NCBI RefSeq assembly: GCF_027244095.1 | Contig: NC_069662.1 | Span: 13,852,501-13,916,500, forward strand | DNA: 64,000 bases | Direction of reading: 5' to 3' | Source: Hemicordylus capensis | Taxonomy: Eukaryota > Chordata > Lepidosauria > Squamata > Cordylidae | Shown: positions 24,799-36,698 of the stretch, in pieces | Position numbering within the stretch: position 1 is the first letter of the stretch | How the letters are laid out: the number at the start of each line of letters is the position of its first letter | The notes under the pieces: generated by a model | Told to the model about the DNA's origin: nothing | Database searches by the model: none | The model's input: only the letters and a program-made list of their open reading frames with translations | Program-made: the position numbers and the translations under genes

Positions 24799-27700
24799 AA
24801 TTCAATTTCTATACCGCACTTCCAAAAATGGCTCAGGGCAGTTTACACAGAGAAATAATAAATAAATGAATAAGATGGCTCCCTGTCTCCAAAGGGCTCA
24901 CATTCTAAAAAAATATATGAGATAGAAACCAGCAACAGTCACTGGACGTACTGTGCTGGGGGTGGATAGGACCAGTTACTCTCCCCCTGCTAAATAAAGA
25001 GAATCACCACAGTGAAAGGTGCCTCTTTGCCCAGTTAGCGGGGATGAAGATCTTAGGGATGCAGGGCATCAGTCTGAAGAAGTGAGGACTGCTCTCTTAG
25101 AAGGGACACCTTCCTTGGGTAATGCTCCCAAATCCTCTCACACATAGGATACTCCTCCGGGGATTGGGGGCCTCCTAGTAGTGGGCAATTTGATAATTAG
25201 GAACTGGGGAAGGTGAAGAAGAGTGCAACAAAGATGATCAGGGGCATGGTGCACCTTTCTTATAAGTTAAGTCTACAGTGTCTGGGGCTTTTTAGTTTGG
25301 AAAAGGGGTGGCTATGGGGAGACATGATGGACGTTTATAAAATTATGCATGGAGAAGAGAGAGTGGACAGAGAGAAATCTTTCTCCCTCTCTAACAAATC
25401 GCATGGGTCTGAAGGCCAGGTAAAATAGGACCAACTAAAGGAAGTCATTTTTCACAGAGCAGAAAATTAATCTATGGAATTCTCTGCTATGGGATGTGGC
25501 AAATATAGAACAAAAAAAATGGCATGCCCTTACCTCTTGCCAGTTGGCTTCTCAGAGGCATCTGGTAGGCCACTGTGTGAAACAGCAAGGCTGTTCTTAT
25601 GTTCTTGAATAGAAAGGTTTTCATCCCCTTCCAAGTCCTTAGAGTGTTTTCTCAAAAAATTAAGGAATAATTACTCAGTCCGCTGTGCAATTTCTTGTTT
25701 TCAATACATTATTATTGTCATTTTCTTTTAATATTACGGCCACAACTCCCCTGAAAACATTTTCTTTCAAACTGTGTTTCAACCTTGCCCCAGCTTTCAC
25801 TTTCACGTAGGAATAGTCTTTAATCTTTCTTCATCCTGTTTAGAATCCTATCCCAGTATAAGACTCAATGGTACCAGTAGTTCCTACTCAAAATAGTAGT
25901 ATTGTCTTATCTGAAATATTTGATGGAAGCTGAAATTTAGTGAATTGAAGAAGTAATACTTTGATCAAGAACAAAGGGATGTCCTTGTAATACTGTTTTT
26001 AAAAAACAAAAAACAATTTCCCCCCTTTTAGCTGAGTTATGGATCTTTTGACCCTGTGCTAAGTGATCAAACCCGGTTCCCTTTTTTCTTCCGGATGGTT
26101 CCAAGTGAAGACCTTCAATATATCGGGATTATTTTTCTGCTGAAGCTTTTCAAGTGGAATTGGATCGGTCTGCTCACATCAGATGATGACAGTGGAGAAA
26201 CATTTCTTCAAAATATGAGACCAAGACTTCTCCAGAGCAATATTTGTATTGCTTTGGCACAATCCATTCCAAAAGTAACAAGTCACACATCAAATACACA
26301 CACTGAAAAAATGCTGGTGGAAATAGCTTCTGCTGTCTGGAAGGAAGCAAAGCTGAATGTGGTTCTTGTCTATGGGGATAGTCATTCTATGGAGGGTTTA
26401 CGAATAATCTTAGAATCCTACGAATTTCATCTTAAGCTTCCATTGCAGAGAGTGTGGCTCATAACTGCTCAGTGGGATTGCACAACTCTTTCTTCATGGG
26501 ATAAATTCACAGGGAAATCCTTCAATGGTTCTTTGTCATTCACACTTCACACAAAAGTAGTTCCAGGATTTCAGGACTTCCTGCAGAGCATAAATCCATA
26601 CCAGTCTATGATATATTTCATCCATCAGTTCTGGATGTTTGCATTTCTCTGTTCACTCCCAAAGCATGGCTTATATGTTCCAAATCAAGACAACTGTACT
26701 GGGGAGGAGAAACTGGGGAGCCTCCCTGAATCTGTGCTTGAAATGGGCATGTCTGGGCAGAGCTATAACATCTACAATGCTGTTTATGCTGTAGCACATG
26801 CTCTCCATTCTATGCATTCACCGAAAACTAAACAGAAGGAAATGGAGAAAAACAGGGGAAAGAGTCTTTTATTACAGCCTGTATGTGTTTCCTCCTCCTT
26901 GTTTGCATTTCACTTCTCATTGTATTAGTTCATAACTCATACTTGCAGTTCTGTGATATAATGTTGACTCAGCCTTCCATCCTTCCGAGGTCGGTAAAAT
27001 GAGTACCCAGAATGTTGGGGGCAATATGCTAAATCATTGTAAACCGCTTAGAGAGCTTTGGCTATAGAGCGGTATATAAATGTAAGTGCTAAATGCTATG
27101 ATGTCTGATTGTGGCATGCAGTTCCTGACACCCTGACTAACAAAGCACTGCTGAAGCAGTGTGAGGTAGCTTAGGCTGAGAGAGAAGAAACACCCAGAAT
27201 CACCCATGAACTTCATGGCTAATTGGAGATTTGAATCTGAATTTGAAAAATTCAGTTGGAAATCAAATCAAATTGCCCTTTTAAGGGTTGACACAATTAT
27301 TATGCTTTTCAACAAAAATAAATTTCAGGAAGCAAACCTTATATCAAGCATCTTGTAATTGTTTATTCAATATTCAGTATTGTTTGATGTTTTAATATGG
27401 CTGATTCCCATTCCAGAATAAGTTAAATGGATGTCACTTTTTCCAAAAGTCTTTCCCTTTGTAATAATTATCCCAAACTTGCTTTGTATATCAATTTATA
27501 TGTGAGTATTCTTTGCCGTAAGATCCTGTACTATTCGTCAACAGGAATTGCTGTTGCTTCCCGTGGCTTGCTACCAATATAAACATGCTTAAAGGTATAT
27601 TCCTGAAAGGTATATAGTATTTCTTCTCAGTGACATCTTCCAGTTGGTGATCAAGGGATTTGTGGTTAAAGTGATAATCTTAATGCAATTTTCCACAATT

Positions 27701-30700
27701 TGACCCAGGGTGTGAACTTTTTCTCCTCCCAATTAGCTTCATGCTTTTCTGAGCAATATCCATTTCAATAATAGTGCTGGGGAAGAAATCTTTTTTGATG
27801 AGGAAGGGAGCCTGCCAACTGGATACGATATCATCAACTTGGTCACATTCCCCAATGACACCTTCCAGAAAGTCCAAACTGGAAGGATGGATCCCCTGGC
27901 TCGTGAAGGAAAAAGGTTCACCATGAATGCAAGTGCTACTGTATGGAACCACAAGTTTAAAGAGGTATGGAGACCTGTCCCGCCTCACCTTGCTAGTTTC
28001 CCTGACTTTAAGGGGTTTTCTCACAACCCAGCTCCAATATCAGGAGTGAAGAGTGTTGGGAGGGAGAAATGGGCTGAAAGGAATGGAGTGCCCTGATGGG
28101 GAATGCTCTGCTTCTCTCCTCTGGGCAATGCTCCAGGAGTCTCAGACTCCAGCAGTAGGGTCTAGGTGACTTCCCCCCCCAGACAGAGGAAATAATCAGC
28201 CTAACCCCAGATTTGCCTTGACCATGTTTGATGCCTCTGACCTCTTTTTGTCTGCCTGCAGTCAGACCCACCTTGGCTTTTGCCTGGTTCAGAGAGTAGA
28301 CCCCTATTCCATACTCTTCATATGTGGATTATTTGGTTTTGAGAATAATAGAAGGGGTGGGGGAAATCGGAACATTCTTCCTTCTTGCTCCTGTTAGATG
28401 CAGCCCCGTTCCCGGTGTGTTGAGAGCTGCCATCCTGGATCCAGCAGGATTGCCCAGCAGGGAAGACAAGTTTGTTGCTATGATTGTGCTCAGTGTCCTG
28501 CGGGGAGGATTTCAACACAGATCGGTAAAAATATGTATATTGTGTAACCAAATCCAAATGTTTAAAATTCTCCTTTTCTACATCAAATATATGACTGAAT
28601 TTCTAAATCTGAAATAGAATTATGTGAAAGTGATGTGAAACTAATTACCAAAATGTACAATTTGTTATTATGTGAAGAAATGAGAGATGAAGTGGTAAAA
28701 TCAACAATGGTAAAATGGGCACAAAATGTAGGTCAGAATATTAACTTAGAGGCCTGGGAGAAGCTATGGAAGAAAGATCTTAAATTTATAGCATGTTATC
28801 ATTTAAAAGAAAATTTAATAAAAATGATGTACAGATGGTATTTAACACCTAAGAAACTAGCTTTAAAGTATAAAAATGTATCTAATAAGTGCTGGAGATG
28901 TAAAGATAGTGAGGTGTCTTTTTATCACATGTGGTGGTCCTGCAGAGAGGTAAAGAGGTTTTGGCATATGATTTATTATGAACTTTAAAATATTTTGAAA
29001 TGTATATTTCATAAGAGACCTGAATCCTTTCTGTTGGGTATAATCAATGAAGAAATCTTGGGGCGGGGGGGGGGAATAGAAATTTATTCCTATATCTTAC
29101 GACGACAGCTAGAATGGTTCTTGGCAGAAATGGAGATCTGTGGAAATTCCAGCAAGAGAAGAATGGTTGAGGAAGGCATATGAATATGCAGAAATGGCAA
29201 AACTTACTGTATTAGTAAGAGATAGTCATATAGAAAACTTTGTAGAAGATTGGAAACCCTTTTTGCGGTATATAAAAAACAATGTGAATTTGGATTTATT
29301 AAGGGGAGTTGAAATGTAAAGATAACAGTTGGGGGATTTGTTATAGTAATGAAACTATTAGATTACTATGGTGATGAAAGCAAGGATTAGGACGTAATAA
29401 CTAGATATATAAATATGTAGAAAATATTCACATGAGAGCAAACATGGATGTTATAGTATAACTGTGTTGAAAGATGAACCGGAAGTCACACTGATATGTA
29501 GAAAACTAATAAACATAAAATGCAAATATATATATATGACAGAATTCCTCAACATACGTCTGTTGAACTCAAGTACTAGTGCCAAGATCTGAGGGTTTTA
29601 TTTTGTCTGGCAAATCTTTTCACTTGGAAAACTTTCCCTACTCCTTCTCCAGGAGCAGCAATCTGCCTTCTGCAGCATCATCTAGGACTTAATCTTCAGG
29701 TATTAGCACCCTTGCATGGAAAAGAAGCATTTTGTTTTCTTACAACTAAATTCTCAGCATATGTAGGCTTTTTATGTGAAGCCAGAATCTGTAACCATTC
29801 CAAAATCTAGAAAAAGTCTGTGCAGGATAGAAACTATGGCATTTATGATGAGCAATCCTTTAGTTTAACTTTTCAGGTGCTGGCCTTTGCAGAAGAACAT
29901 CCTGGATTCTTTGAAAGTTAAAACAATAAGCTGCAATGGCCGATGTTCCCATTAGAAAAAGCTGGTGCTAGGTGAGATGCACTGATGCTGCTGAAGGGGT
30001 CAATGAAGGGAACACTGCTACTAACTTGGGGACAGTGAATTTGGATGATTGCTACTTCCCCCCAGAAGCATTATTTGCCAGTTGAAAATATGTCCCTGAG
30101 GGTTATGTAGCTATCAGGGACATTGTTTAGACTGGCGCAGAACACTTCAGAGGGAAGGAGAGATCATCAAAAATTGATCTCCCTCTCATGGGTGCTGGTG
30201 CTGTATTACCCTTCATAGGTAGTACTGGCTTTTAGCAACTCAACATTTCAGCCAATATAAACAAAATAAAACAAGCAGAAAAGATGCCTACAAATGGCAC
30301 AGTTCCTGCAAATGAGGAACAGCAAGTGTTTGGCTCCTAAAAATGGTCAAAGAGATTATATTTATTGCTTGTTTGTTTTTAATTTTCATATTGCCTCCTG
30401 TTAAACACTTCAAGGCAGTGTAGAATAGGGATGTGCGAAACTTTTTGGGTGTTTCGGCACCAAAATGAAACACCCAATCACCATCCCAAAATGTTTTAGA
30501 GCCGAAACAAATCGCCCCTGGGTCGGCTCCAAAATTTTTGTAAGTTTTGGTCCTCCATTTTGTGACCGAGATAGTGCTTCTCCTTCCTCCTCCATTTTGA
30601 GTTCTGAAATGTGCTTGAATTTCCCACCTTTCAGCCTTCCATTGACTTCAATGCAAAGTTCCGATCTGCAACGGAATGCCCATATTTGGCTCTGCAGGAT

Positions 30701-31964
30701 CCAAACTAATCTCCCATTGGCCAAGGGGAGATGAAGGAGGGGGCAAGTGTGGGGGTGGATTTTTGGAGGTGTTTTCAGGGGGGTATTAAAGGGCCAGCAG
30801 CCATTTCTTCCTTTCTGCTGCCTCATGTGGGGAGAGAGTTCTTTTGCCTGATTGCTCAGCCTTGCCATCACACATCCACCATGGCCTCCAACCATTCTTC
30901 AGCATTGCTGCCATTGCTGCCTTTTTTTCTCCAGCAATTTTTTAATTGAGAAAAAGAAGATGATTCCATCTTTTATTCCTTCTGCCTTGCTGACACAAAC
31001 AGCCTGCTACCTGAGCCATCCTGGGACCTTGGCTGGATTCTCTCCTGCTTTTTTCCCTTTTGTATCTGTGAAAAAGAGAATTTGATAATTCAACCTTTTT
31101 TGGCCATCACATAGTTGTTTTGACCTGTACTGAGAGAAGAATGCTCTCTGCCTGCACAAGCAGCCACCACCACCAGCCCCAGATCTTCCAGATTTTTGAG
31201 CCTTTTGTGGATGCCCCATCTAAAGACTTAAGAAGGAGCAGGAGAGAGAGAGACCAGCAGACCAACAGAAGTAGCAGCCCAACATTTTGGAGAAGAGAAG
31301 ACTTAGTGGTGAGTTTATTTTAACACACACATACTGTACACACACGCACCACTCTGGGCCTAGGCGCTGCCTATGAGTCTCTCTGTGTGTGTGTGTTTTA
31401 AATAAACCAATCCATCCCCCCATTTTATAGAGCAGTAGCAGTATATTAAACCGATTCTCTCAGCCATTATTTTGTATCTTCTTGTCCGGCTGGCTATACC
31501 ACATTGTGTCTCTGCTGTTGGGACATTGTATCTCTGCTCTTTTTATCCATCCATCTCCTCCTACTAGCAACTATTATTATTGACAATGTTGCCTCCTCTT
31601 TTCTTTCGTTGAATATTTTGAGTTGATGCTGAAATGAAAATGATGAATGTTAATGTGATAATATTAATATGATATATATAATGCTGATGCCCTGATGTGA
31701 TGTGATGATGATTATGAGTTGCTGTTGTTCATGCATTTCTGTTTTGTGATATGCTTTGCTTTCCAAACCACTTGCCTCTTTAATGTTTATTATCTGATAC
31801 TTTGCTTTATGGCAGAAGGTTCTGTCTCTCTGTGTGGACTTCTTGTTTGCAATGAAAAAGTGGATTGGGTCATATTGTGAGTTGTAGCATCATCAGAGTT
31901 TTTATTCAAAGATTGCTTGCATCATGATGTGCTGGTGCCACAGGCTCTGATCCAGTGCAGAAAT

Positions 31965-32000
<36 letters not shown>

Positions 32001-35000
32001 ACTTTTACACTACCTCTAACTGTCATCTCTGTGCAGTTCACAATAATATAAAACAAGTTAAAAACATATACAAAAAACTTAAAACAATTTAACAATTGAA
32101 AAATAAACCAGAGATTAAAACCTAAAAAAATTTAAAAGCTGAGAAAGCTTGGTGAAAACATGGGTTTTGAGGTGCTTTTTAAAAATATTACCAGAGATGG
32201 GGAGAATCGTATCTCAGCAGGGAGCACATACCACACTCTTGGGGCAGCAGTCGAGAAGGCCCGCCTCTGTGTAGCCACCAAATAAGTTGGCGGTAACTGA
32301 AGAAGGACCTCCTAGGATGACCTCAATGGGCGGTGAGGCTCGTAGTGAAGAAGACGCTATCTTAGATAAACAGGGCCTAAGCCGTTTAGGGCTTTATAAG
32401 TTATAATTAGCACTTTGTATTTTGTCCAGAAACCTATTGGCAGCCAGTGTACCTCCATCACTGTTTTGAGGTCATTGATCTCGAGAAACAGGAGCAGCTG
32501 GCGTATCGGCCGGAGCTGATAGAAAGCACCCCTGGCCACCCTTATTGTTCTGACCCCGCACAATAAGTACCTCTGCCTTATTTGGATTCAGCTGCAGTTT
32601 ATTCTCCCTCATCCAGCCCATTACTGCTTCCAGGCAGGCATTTAGGGAGGATATGCCAGCTCCTGAAGAAGTTGACATGGAGAACTAGATCTGCGTGTCA
32701 AAAGTATACTGGTAACACCGAACTCCAAATCCCCTGATGATCTCTCCCAGCGTTTTCATGTAGATGTTAAAAAACATTAAGTATGGAGCCTTGAGGGGAA
32801 CCATACTTATGCTCAGAGTTTGAAGAGCAACAGTCTCCAATTGACACCATCTGGAATCTGTCCGAGAGGTAGGAGCAGAACCTCTGTAAAAGAGTGCCTC
32901 CCACCCCCAACCCCCTCAGACATTCCAGAAGAATACTACGGTTGATAGTATTGAAAGCCTCCGAGAGATCCAAAAGGACCAAAAGGTCACACTTCCTCTG
33001 TCAATTCCCAATTGGACATCATCCATCAGGCTGACCAAGGCAGTCTCCACCACATAGCCAACCCTTGAGTCTATATAATCAGTTTCCTCCAAGACCGACT
33101 AGAGTTGAGGCCACCACCTTCTCAATTACCTTTCACGGCAATGGGAGGCTGGAAACAGGCCTATAATTGCTCAACTCTGAGGGATCTAATGCAGGTTTCT
33201 TTAGAAGAAGTGTAAGTGTAAGAAGTGTTCTTAAGACAAGGAGGCATCCTGCCCTCCCTCAGAGAAGCATTTATGATTTACACCAGGCTGTCTACAACAG
33301 CCCCCTTGCTAGATAGAACAAGCCATGTTGGACAAGGGTCAAGAGAACAAGTGGTAGGCCTCAATGCTCCAAGCAGCTTGTCCACCTCCTCAGGAGTTAC
33401 AAACTGAAACCGATCCAGTCAAATCACATAAGGAGTTGTTGGGCACCTCCAGTGCAGGCATCAAATTAATTGTGGAGTCTCCATCTATGTCGGCCTGAAT
33501 CTGAGAGATTTTATGTGGGGAAAACTATTTAAACACATTGCAGGGGTAATTGATGATTCCAAATTCTGGTTCAAGGGAGGGGAATACTAGTCCCCTCACA
33601 ACCCTGAACAACTCCACTGGACGTGAACTCGCAGGGCAATATGGGCAGAAAAGAATCGCTTCTTTGCCGGACGTATTGCCGGAGCATAAATCTTTAGATG
33701 TGCTCTATATCTCAATCTGTATATCTCAATCTTCGAGCCGAGTCTTTCTCCACTTGCACTCCAGTTGCCAGCCTTGCCACTTCAGCCCCCATAGATCTTC
33801 CATATACCAAGGGGCCAATTTTGAAGCGGATCAGAGAGGACGCTTGGGAGCAATCGTGTCTACTGCCCTGGTGAGCAAGTTGTTCCAATTCTCAACCAGG
33901 GTGTCAACAGGAGCACCAGCAAAGCAACATTGAATTCAGCCAAGGCTTCTTGGAATCCTACTGTATCCAATAACCTCTTCAGGTGGACCATTCTAATAGG
34001 CCCCTTGCCCCTGCAGAGGTGGGAACTGCTTGTAAGTCCAACCTTAACCAGATGGTGGTCTGTCTATGACAATGGGGAAATCACATGTGTCCACATCCAT
34101 GGAATACCCCCATGATCAGAGTAAAAGACCAAATCAAGCATGTGACCTGCAATATGCGTCGGTCCAGAGACCACTTGGGACAGGCCCATAGTTGTCATGG
34201 CCGCTATGAATTCCTGAGCTGCCCTGGACAGATTGGTCCCGAAATGAACATTGCAGTCCCCCAGCACCAAGAGTCTGGGAGACTCCAACGCGGTTTCCAC
34301 GACCAAGTCCGTGAGCTCAGTAAGAGATTCCGCTGGGCAGCAGGGTGATCGGTACAACAAAAAAAGTCCCAATCTATCCCTGGTCCCCAAACTTAAGTAC
34401 ACACATTCCATATGGTCTGATACCCTAACAGGGACCCTGGTAAGGGAGATGCTATCCTTATAGAACACAGCCACGCTACCTCCCCACCCACGTCCCCTCA
34501 CCTGCTCCACTACAGAATATCCTGGAGGTTAAGCTGGAACCAGACTGGACCACTAGCCTCCCACAACTAAGTCTCAGTAATACATACTAGGTGGGATCCT
34601 TTATCCATAATCAAATCTCGTATGAGCTCTGGCTTGTTTTGGACTGACCTGGCAGAGGAACAAGGTAAGGCTATATGGCTTGTTGGCAATGCTCCCTAAG
34701 GTCAAAGAGCTGGAGAGACAGCCTGAAGGGGAGACAGGTATTAAATTTCTGACTACCCTTCCTCTGGAACAGCCTGCTGACCTGCCAACATTTCTTCTTC
34801 TATTCCCCACCACTACCAGGATAGCTGCCCCATAGTCAACGAAGGCAATGTCAAAGAAATGCACCAAAAAATTGTGTGCCATCATTTTTGTCATTGTCGT
34901 CATCACTCTTTCGACTTGCAGAGGTGGAAGGGGGGCAAAACTTTGCTGTTTGAGATTTTTAATGACAAACCATGAATCCACTCACATTTGCTACCAGACA

Positions 35001-36698
35001 ATCTACACTCAGAACATCTCAGAAACAACAAAACCCAGTACCCCATAGGTTAGCAACCCATGGGGGTGGTTGGTACCCTCTGTGCACTACACCGCCACTC
35101 GCTCTGGGCCACACCAGTGCCCCCCAAGTGCAGTTATGGGGCTCCTGAAACCTCCATTATTCCCTATGAGAAAAACCTTAAAGATGTGTAAACTTCAAAA
35201 ATCACTTAAAAATCACCCTTTGCCCAATTCCTTTGAAATACTTCTGGTAGCTTCCTTGCCACCACTAGGCACTACCACCAACCACATTCTTCCCGGAGCC
35301 AAACCTTTCCTCCTGACATGAAGAGGAAAACCTTAAAGATGCATGAACTTCAAAAGATCACCAAAAATCAGCCCTTTGCCCAATTCCTTTTTGGGTGGTA
35401 GCCTCCAACCATTAGGCGCTACCACACCACCCTGCTCTTTTGGCTCCTGGACCAGTTTTTGGATCCTAAATGATTCAGATTCAGATTTTGAATAATTCAG
35501 ATTCGAAGCGAATCTGGGGTGATTTGGATGGGTCTGATTTGGATCCCAAATGAAACAGAGATGTTTTGATTTGGGTCCAAATTGAAACACAGAAAATCCG
35601 AAATGCACACCCCTAGTGTAGAACACAGATAAAATCTAATAAATCATTAAATTAAAAACTATAAAAACAGCAAAAGTAAGAGCAGCATAAAATCTATCAA
35701 CATATGACATGAGAGGGAGGAAACGTTAACAACATTAACAAACCAGTCAACAGATTCGTTCCTTGGCAAAACAAAGACTTTGTTGATGTATTTCAGATGC
35801 AGACCAGTGTGAGATGTGCCCAGAAGATCAATGTCCAAATGAGAAACAGGATCAATGCATCGCAAAAACGATGACCTATTTATCCTATGGAGAACCATTG
35901 GGAGCGGTTTTGATTTCTTTTGCTCTTTTGTTTTCCCTGATCACCTTTGCTGTGATTGGGATCTTTGTTCAGCTCCGCAAAACTCCCATTGTGAAAGCCA
36001 ATAACTGGAGCATTACCTGTACGCTACTCTTATCTCTGCTGCTTTGCTTTCTCTGCTCCTTCCTATTCATTGGTCAGCCTAGGAAGGTGTTCTGCCTCCT
36101 CAGACAAACCGTGTTTGGCATCACCTTTACTGTTGCTCTTTCTTCTGTGTTGGCCAAAACCATCACTGTTGTTCTGGCCTTCCTGGCCACCAAGCCGGGA
36201 AACAGGATGAGGAGATGGATAGGGAAGAGGCTGGCAGTATCAGTCATCATTCTCTGTTCACTTATTCAAATTGGCATCTGTGCTGTGTGGCTGGCAAACA
36301 CTCCCCCTTTCCCAGAGTTTGACATGCACTCTCAGATCAGTGAGATCATTGTGCAATGCAATGAAGGCTCAAACACCATGTTCTACATCATCCTGGGCTA
36401 CATGGGTTTTCTGGCCATCATCAGCTTCACTGTGGCCTTCCATGCTAGAAAGTTACCAGATAGCTTTAATGAAGCCAAGCTGATCACCTTCAGCATGCTG
36501 GTCTTCTGCACTGTTTGGATTACTTTTGTCCCAAGCTACTTGAGCACCAAGGGGAAATACATGGTGGCAGTGGAGGTCTTCTCCATCATGGCCTCTAGTG
36601 GTGGACTGTTGAGTTGTATCTTCCTCCCCAAATGCTACATTATTATTCTTAGACCTGATCTGAACACCAGAGAGCAACTAGTAAGGAAACAATATTGA
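20898..36698 (+). CDS. V2R gene B (complete, six coding exons)
   Basis: Complete vomeronasal type-2 receptor model: exons 20898-21103, 23127-23418, 26032-26880, 27737-27964, 28398-28524 and 35797-36698. Together they make 2604 nt, or 867 residues, close to the usual V2R length of about 850. Order: signal peptide, venus-flytrap domain (exons 1-4), cysteine-rich domain (exon 5), seven-helix domain (exon 6). All introns are GT/AG and all phases agree (2, 0, 0, 0, 1). No internal stop is seen. Likely role: class C receptor in basal vomeronasal neurons, signalling through Go; this is family knowledge. Private insertions include a Sauria-type SINE in intron 3. It shares an intron-5 L1 with gene A but not with C. 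Oddity: the exon 3-4 join lacks two residues often seen in the family. Confidence 0.9.
21290..21485 (+). mobile_element. Old tRNA-derived SINE fragment, gene B intron 1
   Basis: Reads GTTTGATCTCTGGCATCTCC, then CAGGGCTGGGAAAC, and ends TTGACTCAGTATAAGGCAAC, matching the body and 3' part of the tRNA-derived SINE at 22550-22760. The tRNA-like head is eroded. The paralogue in gene C is at 41905-42085. Confidence 0.6.
22550..22765 (+). mobile_element. tRNA-derived SINE, gene B intron 1
   Basis: An A-box-like TGGTAGAGCATC (22590) and B-box-like AGGTTCAATC (22623) give a tRNA-like head. The body CTGGGAAAGAC, the CCAGTCAGTGTAGAC stretch and TCTGACTCGGATTAG follow. It is a polymerase III retroposon, not a working tRNA gene. 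The paralogue in gene C is at 44665-44880. Confidence 0.72.
22880..23025 (-). mobile_element. LINE 3' tail (minus strand), gene B intron 1
   Basis: Contains ATTCTGCCCAAAATGCAAGT, then CTCTGGGTGGTTTACAAC and an A-rich run: the 3' terminal motif of the CR1/L2/L3-like LINE in reverse. It ends about 100 bp before exon 2. The gene C copy is at 44990-45135. Confidence 0.6.
23127..23418 (+). CDS. V2R gene B, exon 2
   Basis: 292 nt, acceptor CATTGCAG, donor GTATGT. It encodes [20 protein letters not shown], then [12 protein letters not shown] and [15 protein letters not shown], ending NTYKIPQ. This is the first half of lobe 1 of the venus-flytrap domain; NYQH...AVxEIN and the YKIPQ exon end are classic V2R landmarks. 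It enters in phase 2 (one nt completes the codon) and leaves in phase 0. NIT is a likely N-glycosylation site. Confidence 0.9.
23670..23900 (+). mobile_element. SINE-like repeat, + orientation, gene B intron 2
   Basis: Reads GCAAAGAGGCACC...GGTGATTCTCTTTATTTAGC...GATTGTGAGCCCTTCAGGGA...AAACCACTCTGG and ends in (TTG)n. An inverted copy of the same family lies 0.85 kb downstream (24745-25045). The paralogue in gene C is at 45810-46040. Confidence 0.65.
24745..25045 (-). mobile_element. SINE-like repeat, minus orientation, with (GAT)n tail, gene B intron 2
   Basis: Opens with a (GAT)n run (24753-24798), then CTATACCGC...GGCTCAGGGCAGTTTACAC...GGGCTCACATTCT...TAAATAAAGAGAATCACCAC...AGGTGCCTCTTTGC, the reverse complement of the repeat at 23670-23900. 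The paralogue in gene C is at 46945-47190. Confidence 0.7.
25195..25615 (+). mobile_element. CR1 LINE 3' end, gene B intron 2
   Basis: Contains AGTGCAACAAAGATGATCAG, then GGGGAGACATGATGGACG, TTTATAAAATTATGCATGG, GAATTCTCTGCTA, GGCTTCTCAGAGGCATCTGG and GCTGTTCTTATGTTCTT, in the order of the CR1 3' coding end and terminal repeat. A middle part is deleted. The gene C copy is at 47355-47765. Confidence 0.85.
26032..26880 (+). CDS. V2R gene B, exon 3 (main ligand-binding exon)
   Basis: 849 nt (283 codons), acceptor CCTTTTAG, donor CCT|GTATGT. It encodes [20 protein letters not shown], then [40 protein letters not shown], and [20 protein letters not shown]. These cover the interlobe strands and lobe 2, where ligands bind in class C receptors. 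The exon is open throughout. By eye it differs from the gene C exon at about 26 of 283 residues, scattered but dense around residues 85-120 and at the 3' end. Confidence 0.93.
26964..27103 (+). mobile_element. Sauria-type SINE tail, gene B intron 3
   Basis: Reads CCTTCCGAGGTCGGTAAAAT, then GGGGGCAATATGCTAAATCA, TGTAAACCGCTTAGAGAG and GCGGTATATAAATGTAAGTG. This is the BovB-derived 3' part of Sauria SINEs, which are known from squamates. Short near-repeats at the borders (ATATAATGT and CTATGATGT) may be its target duplication. The matching place in gene C (about 49105) is empty, so the insertion postdates the B/C split. Confidence 0.82.
27737..27964 (+). CDS. V2R gene B, exon 4
   Basis: 228 nt, acceptor CCAATTAG, donor GAG|GTATGG. 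It encodes [20 protein letters not shown], then [20 protein letters not shown] and ends VWNHKFKE. The NNSAGxExxFDExG motif is diagnostic for the end of the V2R binding domain. Both borders are in phase 0. Confidence 0.92.
28398..28524 (+). CDS. V2R gene B, exon 5 (cysteine-rich domain)
   Basis: 127 nt, acceptor CTGTTAG, donor GTAAAA. It encodes [16 protein letters not shown] and [18 protein letters not shown]. The cysteines of the nine-cysteine domain are all present. In the CPxG stretch it has Ala, like gene C, where gene A has Glu (CPEG, the usual family form). Confidence 0.9.
28591..29552 (+). mobile_element. 5'-truncated L1 LINE in intron 5 of gene B
   Basis: Same insertion as in gene A, at the same site, with the target repeat at 28591-28604 and 29536-29549. 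The coding remnant reads [15 protein letters not shown] to YYEL and is slightly better kept than in A (MMYRWYLTP). The shared site and truncation show that A and B inherited one event. Confidence 0.88.
29970..30330 (+). mobile_element. Possible endogenous retrovirus env relic, copy in gene B
   Basis: Paralogous copy of the relic seen in genes A and C, at the same place in intron 5. It is broken, predates the duplications, and its family is not certain. Confidence 0.25.
30426..35615. mobile_element. hAT-like composite element in intron 5 of gene B
   Basis: The best preserved ends: TAGGGATGTGC at the left and GCACACCCCTA at the right, flanked exactly by GTGTAGAA (30418-30425 and 35616-35623). 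It holds a left part (30426-31962), a minus-strand LINE (31963-34975) and a right part with the CCTTAAAGAC repeat units. No transposase was recognised; open frames in the left part (e.g. 30410-30895, minus) match nothing known to me. Confidence 0.7.
31963..34975 (-). mobile_element. CR1/L2/L3-like LINE, minus strand, gene B intron 5
   Basis: Paralogue of the gene A copy. The endonuclease part (about 34510-34064) is in one open stretch with [11 protein letters not shown] (Cys where GDFN is expected). The reverse transcriptase (about 33180-32470) is fragmentary, with internal deletions; [13 protein letters not shown] and YGSPQGSI are readable. The 3' end is a (TAAA)n tail at 31963-31998. Confidence 0.8.
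35797..36698 (+). CDS. V2R gene B, exon 6 (seven-helix domain)
   Basis: 902 nt to stop TGA. It encodes [20 protein letters not shown], then the seven membrane helices with [25 protein letters not shown] and [10 protein letters not shown]. Shared with gene C but not A are QCIAKTM (A has QCIPKRI), VAFHARK (A has VAFLARK) and FCTVW (A has FCSVW). Private changes include Gln in FVQLRK and Phe in KVFCLL. No defect is visible. Confidence 0.95.
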
